From an uncultured Collinsella sp. (GTDB lineage: Bacteria; Actinomycetota; Coriobacteriia; Coriobacteriales; Coriobacteriaceae), in NCBI GenBank assembly GCA_902464485.1, contig CABQJJ010000056.1, forward strand, positions 1 to 10,668: DNA of 10,668 bases. Direction: 5' to 3'. Of this stretch, positions 5,019 to 10,668 are shown piece by piece. The notes under the pieces were generated by a model that saw only the letters and a program-made list of their open reading frames with translations, did no database searches and was not told the origin of the DNA. Numbering within the stretch: the first letter of the stretch is position 1; each line of letters starts with the position of its first letter. A program made the translations under genes and the position numbers.

Positions 5019-6722
5019 ATGTATCAGGGAGTCAACGCATCCGAGGGTATCGGTATCGGCACCGTCATGGTCGCCGTCGATCCCGACTTGACGTTTGAGC
5101 CGCACGAGGTTGCTGATTCGGCAGCAGAGAAGGAGCGCTATCAGACCGCTCTTTCGGTCTTTTGCGAGAAGACCCAGGCTCAGGCCGACCACATGAAGGA
5201 GACGGTGGGCGAGGCCGAGGCCGAGATCATGAGCGGACACATTGTCCTGGCTCAGGACCCGGGCATGACCGACGCCATTAACGCCGCCATTGACGGCGGC
5301 ACCTGCGCCGAGCAGGCGCTCATGGACACCTCGACCATGTTCGAGAACATGTTCCTGTCCATGGACGACGAGATGTTCCGTCTGCGCGCGGCCGACATCG
5401 CCGACATCCGCACCGGTATTCTGGCCGAGCTGCTGGGCAAGGAGGTCGTCGACCTCTCCGTCCTGCCCGAGAACACCGTCGTTGTCGTGCACGACCTTAC
5501 GCCGTCCATGACCGCCACGATCGATAAGGCCCACGTTGCCGGTATCGTCACCGAGACCGGTGGCCGCACGTCGCACTCCGCGATCATCGCGCGCGCCCTC
5601 GAGATCCCGGCTGTCCTTTCGGTTTCCAACAGCTGCACCGCGCTGCGCAACGGCATGACCGTTGTCGTCGACGGTGGCAAGGGTATCGTCGAGGCCGATC
5701 CCGACGAGGAGACGCTCGCCGCCTACACAGCCAAGGCCGAGGCCTTCGCTGCCGAGAAGGCAGCCCTCGAGGCCTTCCGTGGCAAGCCTTCCGTGACTGC
5801 CGATGGCATCAAGAAGATCATTGCCTGCAACATCGGTAACCCTGATGACGTGCCCAACGCGCTCGATCACGACGCCGAGGCTATCGGTCTGTTCCGCTCC
5901 GAGTTCCTGTTCATGGACTCTGCCGAGCTTCCTTCCGAGGAGGAGCAGTTCAACGCCTACCGCAAGGTCGCCAGCGCGCTCAAGGGCGCTCCGGTCATCA
6001 TCCGCACGCTCGATGTGGGTGGCGACAAGGAGATCCCGTACCTGCACATGGTCAAGGAAGACAACCCCTTCATGGGCTTCCGCGCCGTGCGTTACTGCCT
6101 GGCCAATCCCGACCAGTACAAGGTCCAGCTCCGCGCCCTGCTGCGCGCTAGCGCCTTCGGTGACATCAAGATCATGATCCCGCTCGTCACCTGCGTCGAG
6201 GAGGTCTTGGCTGTCAAGGAGCTCGTCGAGCAGTGCAAGGCCGAGCTGACCGAAGAGGGTCGCAAGTTCAACGAGAACATCGAGGTCGGTATTATGGTCG
6301 AGACGCCCGCCGCTTCGCTGCTCGCTGACCGCCTGGCCGAGGTCGCCGACTTCTTCTCTATCGGCACCAACGACCTGATCGGCTACACCATGTGCGCCGA
6401 CCGTGGCAACGACACCATCTCCAATCTGTACCAGGTGTACTATCCCGCCGTGCTCCGCTCGCTCAAGAACATCATCGAGAGCGGCGTGAAGGCCGGCATC
6501 ATGGTCGGTATGTGCGGCGAGGCCGCTGCCGATCCGCTGCTTGAGCCGCTGCTGATCAGCTGGGGCTTGGAGGAGTTCTCGATGAGCGCTCCGTCGATCC
6601 TGCGCGCCCGCAAGACCATCAGCCAGTGGACCAAGGCCGAGTGCGACGAGCTCGCCGAGAAGGCGCTCGCCTGCAATACCGCCGCCGAGGTCAAGGCGCT
6701 GCTCGAGTCCGCAGCTCGTTAA
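5019..6722 (+). CDS. ptsI: PTS enzyme I (phosphoenolpyruvate-protein phosphotransferase)
   Basis: Cytoplasmic enzyme that takes phosphate from PEP and hands it to His15 of HPr, the first step for all PTS sugars in the cell. The length, 567 residues, is close to the usual 570-575. The N-terminal HPr-binding and phospho-histidine part has the active His186 in GGRTSHSAIIARALEIPAV. The C-terminal PEP-binding barrel has GLFRSEFLFMDS, LDVGGDKEIPYLHM and ENPFMGFRAVRY-like motifs (here DNPFMGFRAVRY), VETPAA, FFSIGTNDLIGYT and the catalytic Cys499 in GMCGEAA. All key residues expected of an active enzyme are visible. The ATG at 5019 has GAGAGAGGA about seven bases upstream. It is 133 bp after ptsH, with a terminator-like hairpin between, and runs towards the first PfkB-family kinase gene without a terminator carrying a T-run, so those two are probably co-transcribed. 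Confidence 0.98.
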   Translation: MYQGVNASEGIGIGTVMVAVDPDLTFEPHEVADSAAEKERYQTALSVFCEKTQAQADHMKETVGEAEAEIMSGHIVLAQDPGMTDAINAAIDGGTCAEQALMDTSTMFENMFLSMDDEMFRLRAADIADIRTGILAELLGKEVVDLSVLPENTVVVVHDLTPSMTATIDKAHVAGIVTETGGRTSHSAIIARALEIPAVLSVSNSCTALRNGMTVVVDGGKGIVEADPDEETLAAYTAKAEAFAAEKAALEAFRGKPSVTADGIKKIIACNIGNPDDVPNALDHDAEAIGLFRSEFLFMDSAELPSEEEQFNAYRKVASALKGAPVIIRTLDVGGDKEIPYLHMVKEDNPFMGFRAVRYCLANPDQYKVQLRALLRASAFGDIKIMIPLVTCVEEVLAVKELVEQCKAELTEEGRKFNENIEVGIMVETPAASLLADRLAEVADFFSIGTNDLIGYTMCADRGNDTISNLYQVYYPAVLRSLKNIIESGVKAGIMVGMCGEAAADPLLEPLLISWGLEEFSMSAPSILRARKTISQWTKAECDELAEKALACNTAAEVKALLESAAR

Positions 6723-6739
6723 TTTGGTATCAGAGGTAA

Positions 6740-6769
6740 CCGCGTGGTTGGAATGGGCCGGCCACGCGG
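6740..6769 (+). other. Strong intercistronic hairpin after ptsI
   Basis: The 12-bp stem 6740-6751/6758-6769 (two T·G wobbles) has a 6-base loop. No T-run follows, so it is not a typical intrinsic terminator. It may protect the ptsI mRNA end or tune expression of the following kinase gene, whose ribosome site (AGGGGG, 6782-6787) lies 13 bases further on. Confidence 0.5.
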
Positions 6770-6796
6770 CCCTCACATATACAGGGGGTACTGTAA

Positions 6797-7729
6797 ATGT
6801 TCTACACGCTAACCGCTAACCCGGCTGTCGACATGACGGTTTCGAGCTCTCCGCTCGAGCCCGACGAGAACGTCCGCACCGGCTCGGCCAGCTACACGGC
6901 CAACGGCAAGGGCCTCGACGTGTCCTTCGCCTTTAAGAAGATGGGCGTCGACACCGTCGCGCTCGGCTTCTTCGCCGGTTTCACGGGCAAGTTTATCGTC
7001 GAGGAGGTCATGAACCTGGGTTGTCTGTGCCGCCCGGTCTGGACCGACGGTATCACGCGCATCAACACCTACGTCAACGATGGCCAGCACGAGTACGGCA
7101 TCCTCAACCCCGGTGCTCCGATTACGCCGCAGCATCAGGAGGAGCTCTACAACATCCTGGACACCGCCGGTGATCTTGAGTGCCTGATCGTCTCTGGTTC
7201 CGTGCCTCCCAAAGCCACGCCCGACTTCCTGGCTCAGGTCATGGAGCACGCTCAGGCCCGTGGCGCCGACGTCGTCCTGGACCTGTCCTCCGACAAGCTC
7301 AAGGAGCTCGCTCACAAGAAGCCGCTGCTCATCAAGCCGAACCATCACGAGATGAAGGCCATCTTCGGCGTGCCGGTCGACACCGACGACGAGGTTCGCG
7401 TTGCCATGAAGCTGGCTCACGAGGCTGGCGTCCAGAACGTGCTGCTCACCCGTGGTAGCCGCGGTGACGCCTACTTCTCCAACGGCGAGGACATCTGGTA
7501 TGCCAAGCGTGAGTTCAACATCAAGCTGGTCTCTTCCGTCTGCGCCGGCGACTGCACCCTTGCTGCGTTCCTGCACAAGTGGTACAGGGATCGCGACAAC
7601 GTCGAGGAGGCCATGAAGCTCGCTATGGCCACCGGCGCCAACGTTGCCGAGTCCGTCGGCATCGGCGACTTCGGTCACGTCGATGAGTACAGCAAGCGTG
7701 TTGCTGTCCGCAAGCTCGACCGCAAGTAA
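6797..7729 (+). CDS. PfkB-family sugar kinase, 1-phosphofructokinase-like (first copy)
   Basis: 310 residues, the usual length for FruK/LacC kinases, which phosphorylate fructose-1-phosphate (or tagatose-6-phosphate) with ATP. Seen: the N-terminal FYTLTANPAVD strand, NGKGLDVS (36-43) in the substrate-binding region, IVSGSVPP, LLIKPNHHE and the C-terminal ATP/catalytic motif CAGDC (249-253) with catalytic base Asp252. Several positions depart from the family and from the next gene: Asp41 where the second copy and typical FruK have Asn (GKGxN), RGSRGDA (219-225) instead of LGGDGA, and Cys253 instead of Ser after the catalytic Asp. Its codons are strongly biased, so it is probably highly expressed. 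It follows ptsI by 74 bp and has its own terminator. FruK is the best guess from family and context, but a changed substrate is possible, so no symbol is given. Confidence 0.85.
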   Translation: MFYTLTANPAVDMTVSSSPLEPDENVRTGSASYTANGKGLDVSFAFKKMGVDTVALGFFAGFTGKFIVEEVMNLGCLCRPVWTDGITRINTYVNDGQHEYGILNPGAPITPQHQEELYNILDTAGDLECLIVSGSVPPKATPDFLAQVMEHAQARGADVVLDLSSDKLKELAHKKPLLIKPNHHEMKAIFGVPVDTDDEVRVAMKLAHEAGVQNVLLTRGSRGDAYFSNGEDIWYAKREFNIKLVSSVCAGDCTLAAFLHKWYRDRDNVEEAMKLAMATGANVAESVGIGDFGHVDEYSKRVAVRKLDRK

Positions 7730-7755
7730 GCGAAACGCGAGATTTTCGCGTGTAT

Positions 7756-7787
7756 GGCGTCCCGGTTTAGGCTGGGGCGCCTTTTTT
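7756..7787 (+). terminator. Intrinsic terminator after the first kinase gene
   Basis: The 8-bp stem 7756-7763/7774-7781 (one T·G wobble) with a 10-base loop is followed by TTTTTT at 7782-7787. It separates the two kinase genes into different transcripts. Confidence 0.85.
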
Positions 7788-7906
7788 CTATATTGTGAGC
7801 GAGCAACAGGACAAACGAATCCGAGGAGTTGCCCCACCTTCCTGCCGCCCTGCACGCGTTCTACACCGTTCGCCGAGTTGCTATAGCCTTTTTTGTAGGC
7901 GTGGAA

Positions 7907-7938
7907 TATACTTTCATTAACACGTTGCCTTGCGAAAG
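7907..7938 (+). promoter_or_regulatory. Promoter and possible operator of the second kinase gene
   Basis: A -10-like TATACT (7907-7912) runs into CTTTCAT (7911-7917), so TATACTTTCAT here matches TAAACTTTCAT before fruA (1944-1954) at all but one base. GAAAG at 7934-7938 gives a CTTTC...GAAAG inverted pair spanning 28 bp, against 29 bp in front of fruA, although this GAAAG is also part of the ribosome site. No clear -35 is visible at normal spacing. Shared control with fruA is inference. Confidence 0.42.
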
Positions 7939-7946
7939 GAACTTAC

Positions 7947-8879
7947 ATGATTTACACGCTCACTGCAAATCCCGCCATTGACTACAACATTGCCTGCGAC
8001 GGTCTTTCCGCCAACACCGTCACCCGCACTCGCAATGCGGTCTATACGCCCAACGGCAAGGGTCTCAACGTCTCGTTCACTCTCGATCACTATGGTGTCG
8101 ACACCACGATCCTGGGCTTTTTTGCCGGCTTCTCGGGCGAGTTTATCGTCAAGGGCGCCGAGGCCCTGGGCGTGCCCGTTAGGCCCGTGTGGACTGACGG
8201 CATCACGCGCGTCAACGTCTTCCTCAACGCCGGTCCCGACACCGAGTACAACATGGTCAACGCAGGTGCCGCCATCAATGCTGCCAACGAGCAGGAGATG
8301 TTTGACCTTATTGATTCGCTCGACGACATGACCTGCCTGGTCATTAGCGGCTCGCTGCCCCCCAACACCTCCGAGGGTTTTCTGGCCGAGGTACTTCGCC
8401 GTGTTAAGGCAAAAGGTGCCGAGTTCGTGCTCGATATCTCGAGCCATCAGCTGGCTGACCTCATTGCCATGGAGCCGTTGCTCATTAAGCCTAACGACGA
8501 CGAGCTGCTCGACATCTTTGGCATTAAGGTGAGCGGTGGCGACGACGAGTCCGTCAAGGGCGCGATGGCCGAGCTGCACGCCAAGGGCTCCAAGAACGTA
8601 CTGCTGACCCTTGGTGGCGACGGTGCGTACTTCTCCAACGGCGAGCACATCTGGTTTGCCAACCGTACCTTTGAGGTCAAGCTGCTGTCGACGGTCTGCG
8701 CCGGTGACTCCTCGCTTGCCGCCTTCCTGTCCGTGTGGCACGACGCCCCTGAGCGTGTTGAGGACGCCCTGCGCCTCTCGATGGCTACCGGCGCCAACGT
8801 GGTCGAGTGCCCGGGCTTGGGCGATTTTGCCAAGGTCGATGAGTACCAGAAGGGTATCGCAATCCGTCAGGTTTGCTAG
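7947..8879 (+). CDS. fruK: 1-phosphofructokinase, PfkB family (second copy)
   Basis: Kinase expected to convert fructose-1-phosphate plus ATP to fructose-1,6-bisphosphate, the step that follows import by the fructose PTS. It has 310 residues, the same length as its upstream neighbour, and by eye about half its residues are identical. It keeps the more canonical features: NGKGLNVS (36-43) with Asn41, VISGSLPP, LLIKPNDDE, LTLGGDGAYF (from 221) and CAGDSSLAAF with catalytic Asp254. As in the first copy, the anion-hole motif begins with Cys rather than the usual Gly (GAGD). The start has AAAGGA six bases upstream. It has its own promoter region and a perfect terminator, so it forms a single-gene transcript. 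Its codons are slightly less biased than those of the first copy. Of the two it is the better candidate for the true FruK; tagatose-6-phosphate kinase cannot be excluded. Confidence 0.88.
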   Translation: MIYTLTANPAIDYNIACDGLSANTVTRTRNAVYTPNGKGLNVSFTLDHYGVDTTILGFFAGFSGEFIVKGAEALGVPVRPVWTDGITRVNVFLNAGPDTEYNMVNAGAAINAANEQEMFDLIDSLDDMTCLVISGSLPPNTSEGFLAEVLRRVKAKGAEFVLDISSHQLADLIAMEPLLIKPNDDELLDIFGIKVSGGDDESVKGAMAELHAKGSKNVLLTLGGDGAYFSNGEHIWFANRTFEVKLLSTVCAGDSSLAAFLSVWHDAPERVEDALRLSMATGANVVECPGLGDFAKVDEYQKGIAIRQVC

Positions 8880-8912
8880 TTCCAGCACTTTGCCTGAATA
8901 GTTCGATTATTT

Positions 8913-8946
8913 CGCATCCGTCTCAGACCAAGACGGATGCGTTTTT
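8913..8946 (+). terminator. Intrinsic terminator after the second kinase gene
   Basis: A perfect 11-bp stem, 8913-8923/8931-8941, with a 7-base loop is followed by TTTTT at 8942-8946. The stop codon of the kinase gene is about 34 bases upstream. Confidence 0.93.
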
Positions 8947-8983
8947 GTTTATCGGACTTGCGTGTGCAGTGGAGGCTGTTTCT

Positions 8984-8992
8984 TGCTAGACT
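8984..8992 (+). promoter_or_regulatory. Candidate extended -10 promoter of cca
   Basis: TGCTAGACT fits the TGnTATAAT extended -10 pattern with four of six core matches. It lies 52 bases before the cca ATG and just after the preceding terminator, and no -35 is evident, as is common for extended -10 promoters. Confidence 0.38.
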
Positions 8993-9043
8993 TCTTGCAG
9001 ACGCAATCGATAGCCAATTTGATAGTCGCAGGAGGCCATAGGC

Positions 9044-10438
9044 ATGTGCAATGTTTCGCTCAACGGTACGCAGCCGACCGATGCCTCCATCCGTGTCCTG
9101 CGTGCGCTCGAGGCGGCCGGCCTTGAGGCTTGGTACGTAGGCGGTTGGGTACGTGATGCCCTGATGGGGCGTCTCAGCCACGATGTGGACATGTGTTGCA
9201 GCGGCCTATGGCAGGAGTCCAAAGCGGCGCTCGAGGCAGCGGATATCGCCGTGGTTGAATCGGGCATTAAATTCGGCGGCATTACGGCTATTTGCTATGG
9301 CGATCGCATTGAGGTCACCACCTACCGCCTGGACGGCTTCTATACCGACGGTCGTCATCCCCAGAGTGTGGAGCGCGCCGCTTCGCTTGAGGACGATCTG
9401 GCGCGCCGCGACTTTACCGTCAATGCCATGGCGTGGCATCCCGAGCGCGGCCTCGTCGACCGCTTCGACGGCCAGGGCGATTTGGACCGCAAGCTGATTC
9501 GTGCCGTCGGTGATCCCAAGCGCCGTTTTAATGAGGACGCCCTGCGCATGTTGCGCGCGGTGCGCTTTGCCTGCCGCCTGGACTTTATAATTGAACCCGC
9601 GACAAAACAGGCTCTGGCCGAATGTGCGCCGTTGCTCGATGCCGTGGCGCGCGAGCGTGTGGGCATTGAGCTTGAGGGCATCCTTTCGACTGGACACGGG
9701 GGAGACGCCATGTTGCGCTACCCCGAGCTTATCTGCGCCGCCGTGCCCGAGTTGGCAGCGAGTCGCGGGTTTGATCAGCGCAGTGTCTATCATGCGTTTA
9801 ACGTCTACGAGCATATCGCCCGCGTACTGACGGTAGCAGGGGAGCTGGCGCTGTGCGACGGCGTCGTGCCCTCGTCGAGCCTTATGTGGGCGGCGTTTTT
9901 GCACGACGTTTCCAAGCCCGAGTGTTTTACGGTCGATCACGCCGGCAGCGGACACTTCTACGGTCATCCCGAGCTCGGCGCCAAGAAGGCGCGTGTCATC
10001 ATGGATCGGCTGGCGCTCTCCCACGATTTGGTGCGCGATGTATGCCTGCTGATCAAATACCACGACAAGCCGCTGCGTCCCGAGCGATCCTGCCTGCTCA
10101 ATATGATGCGCGCGCTTTCGGGCGAAGGTGTCGATACTCCGCGTCTGATGGACGAGCTCATGGACCTTAAGCGTGCCGATACGCTTGGCAAGGCGCCCTC
10201 GTGCTTCTATTACGTCGAGACGATCGAGGAGATGCGCTCGCTCGCCCATGATCTAATGGAGGCGGGGGAGCCCTATACGCTCAAGATGCTTGCTATCAAC
10301 GGCGGCGATTTGATACGCGCCGGCGTCAAACCGGGGCCGGAGTTGGGGCAGCTTCTCAATGCTGCCCTCGACACCGTGATCGAGGACAACGTCCCCAACG
10401 AGCGCGAAGCCCTTCTGGCCCATCTGCACCTGGGATAA
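9044..10438 (+). CDS. cca: CCA tRNA nucleotidyltransferase with HD domain
   Basis: Cytoplasmic class II nucleotidyltransferase that builds or repairs the 3' CCA of tRNAs from CTP and ATP without a template. It has 464 residues. The head domain has YVGGWVRDALMGRLSHDVDM with metal-binding Asp47 and Asp49. The flexible-loop region is intact (YRLDGFYTDGRHPQSVE), which fits A-addition and argues against a CC-only enzyme. Then come DLARRDFTVNAMAW and the neck/body motifs RRFNEDALRMLRAVRFACRL and RERVGIELEGIL. An HD domain follows in the C-terminal half (LMWAAFLHDVSKP, His287-Asp288, then HFYGHPELGAKKA and IKYHDKP), as in many bacterial class II enzymes, probably with phosphohydrolase activity. The start has AGGAGG eight bases upstream. 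Codons are less biased than in the PTS genes. It stands alone between a terminator and a tRNA gene. No clear terminator is seen after it. Confidence 0.96.
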   Translation: MCNVSLNGTQPTDASIRVLRALEAAGLEAWYVGGWVRDALMGRLSHDVDMCCSGLWQESKAALEAADIAVVESGIKFGGITAICYGDRIEVTTYRLDGFYTDGRHPQSVERAASLEDDLARRDFTVNAMAWHPERGLVDRFDGQGDLDRKLIRAVGDPKRRFNEDALRMLRAVRFACRLDFIIEPATKQALAECAPLLDAVARERVGIELEGILSTGHGGDAMLRYPELICAAVPELAASRGFDQRSVYHAFNVYEHIARVLTVAGELALCDGVVPSSSLMWAAFLHDVSKPECFTVDHAGSGHFYGHPELGAKKARVIMDRLALSHDLVRDVCLLIKYHDKPLRPERSCLLNMMRALSGEGVDTPRLMDELMDLKRADTLGKAPSCFYYVETIEEMRSLAHDLMEAGEPYTLKMLAINGGDLIRAGVKPGPELGQLLNAALDTVIEDNVPNEREALLAHLHLG

Positions 10439-10528
10439 ACATCCTTCGGTTTGTCCCAAATGATCTACTTAGTTGACCTGCGTGTTCCATAACCTCTCGA
10501 CAAAATTTTGGCAATTTGGAATTTTTTC

Positions 10529-10557
10529 TTGCGCTCGCGTTTTTTGTCCCGTAATAT
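10529..10557 (+). promoter_or_regulatory. Candidate promoter of tRNA-Glu
   Basis: TTGCGC (10529-10534), a 17-bp spacer and TAATAT (10552-10557) lie in an AT-rich stretch. Transcription would begin near 10564, about 28 bases before the tRNA. Confidence 0.5.
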
Positions 10558-10591
10558 ATTTTTTCGCAGCACAGCAGTGCAGATGTCATGT

Positions 10592-10668
10592 GGCCCGTTC
10601 GTCTAGCGGTTTAGGACGCCGCCCTCTCAAGGCGGAGATCACCAGTTCGAATCTGGTACGGGCTACCA
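10592..10668 (+). tRNA. tRNA-Glu (anticodon CUC), CCA encoded
   Basis: A full cloverleaf folds. The acceptor stem is 10592-10598/10658-10664; the D stem starts at 10601. The anticodon stem 10619-10623/10631-10635 carries loop CTCTCAA, with anticodon CTC at 10626-10628. The T arm is 10641-10657, with TTCGAAT as its loop. Base 10665 is the discriminator A and CCA is at 10666-10668, the last bases of the window. The anticodon reads GAG, which is the heavily used Glu codon in the PTS genes here. The first acceptor pair is G·T rather than G-C. Confidence 0.96.

Noticed and set aside
4992..6776. 594-codon open frame on the minus strand opposite ptsI, and a 396-codon one opposite fruA (3043-4233)
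   Set aside because: They mirror strongly biased codons of the real genes, which leave few antisense stops. Their translations are low-complexity (Gly/Asp/Leu/Val/His-rich), with no ribosome site and no family motif.
7795..7920. Short GTG-initiated frame (about 41 codons) between the two kinase genes
   Set aside because: It runs through the promoter of the second kinase, has no ribosome site, and its composition is not protein-like.
10501..10550. AT-rich short hairpins after cca as a cca terminator
   Set aside because: Stems are five bases or fewer and overlap the tRNA promoter; not strong enough to call.
1..10668. CRISPR array, phage genes, transposase, toxin-antitoxin or defence genes
   Set aside because: No direct-repeat arrays and no reading frames of these kinds were found; all sizeable genes are accounted for by repair, PTS, sugar kinase, regulator and tRNA functions.

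Overview
The window looks like chromosomal DNA of a GC-rich, Gram-positive, sugar-fermenting gut actinobacterium. The closest fit I recognise is Coriobacteriia, probably Collinsella-like. That assignment is an inference from base composition, strongly GCC/GTC/CTG/GAG-biased codons in the PTS genes, AGGAGG-type ribosome binding sites and overall protein character; I had no database to confirm it.

Layout. Bases 1-761 are the 3' end of recN (DNA repair). A 221-bp convergent gap follows, holding a bidirectional terminator nested inside a 32-33-bp inverted repeat. On the minus strand is an RpiR/SIS-type regulator (983-1840). Divergent from it is a fructose-type PTS enzyme II (fruA, 2113-4116) with the domain order IIB-IIC-IIA and its own terminator. 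The 505-bp gap after fruA holds a minus-strand frame that looks like a gene relic, a perfect 31-bp nested inverted repeat, and the ptsH promoter region. Then come ptsH (HPr), a terminator-like hairpin, ptsI (enzyme I), a strong hairpin, a first PfkB-family 1-phosphofructokinase-like gene, a terminator, a second diverged PfkB-family paralogue, a perfect terminator, cca (tRNA nucleotidyltransferase) and a tRNA-Glu(CUC) gene that ends at the last base of the window.

How it works together. EI (ptsI) takes phosphate from PEP and passes it to HPr (ptsH), then to the IIA and IIB domains of FruA. The IIC domain imports the sugar, probably fructose, as fructose-1-phosphate. The PfkB-family kinases would then make fructose-1,6-bisphosphate for glycolysis. 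So both general PTS proteins, one sugar permease and the next metabolic step sit in one roughly 7-kb block beside a sugar-phosphate-sensing regulator. Repeated CTTTCA/TGAAAG half-sites upstream of fruA, and a similar site at the second kinase promoter, are candidate operators for that regulator.

Most of the window is ordinary housekeeping and sugar-uptake DNA, and I do not see a defence system, mobile element or clearly new biological system. The points most worth checking are the two nested inverted-repeat elements, the CTTTCA operator set, the divergence of the two kinases (including a shared CAGD in place of the usual GAGD), and the small coding relic between fruA and ptsH.
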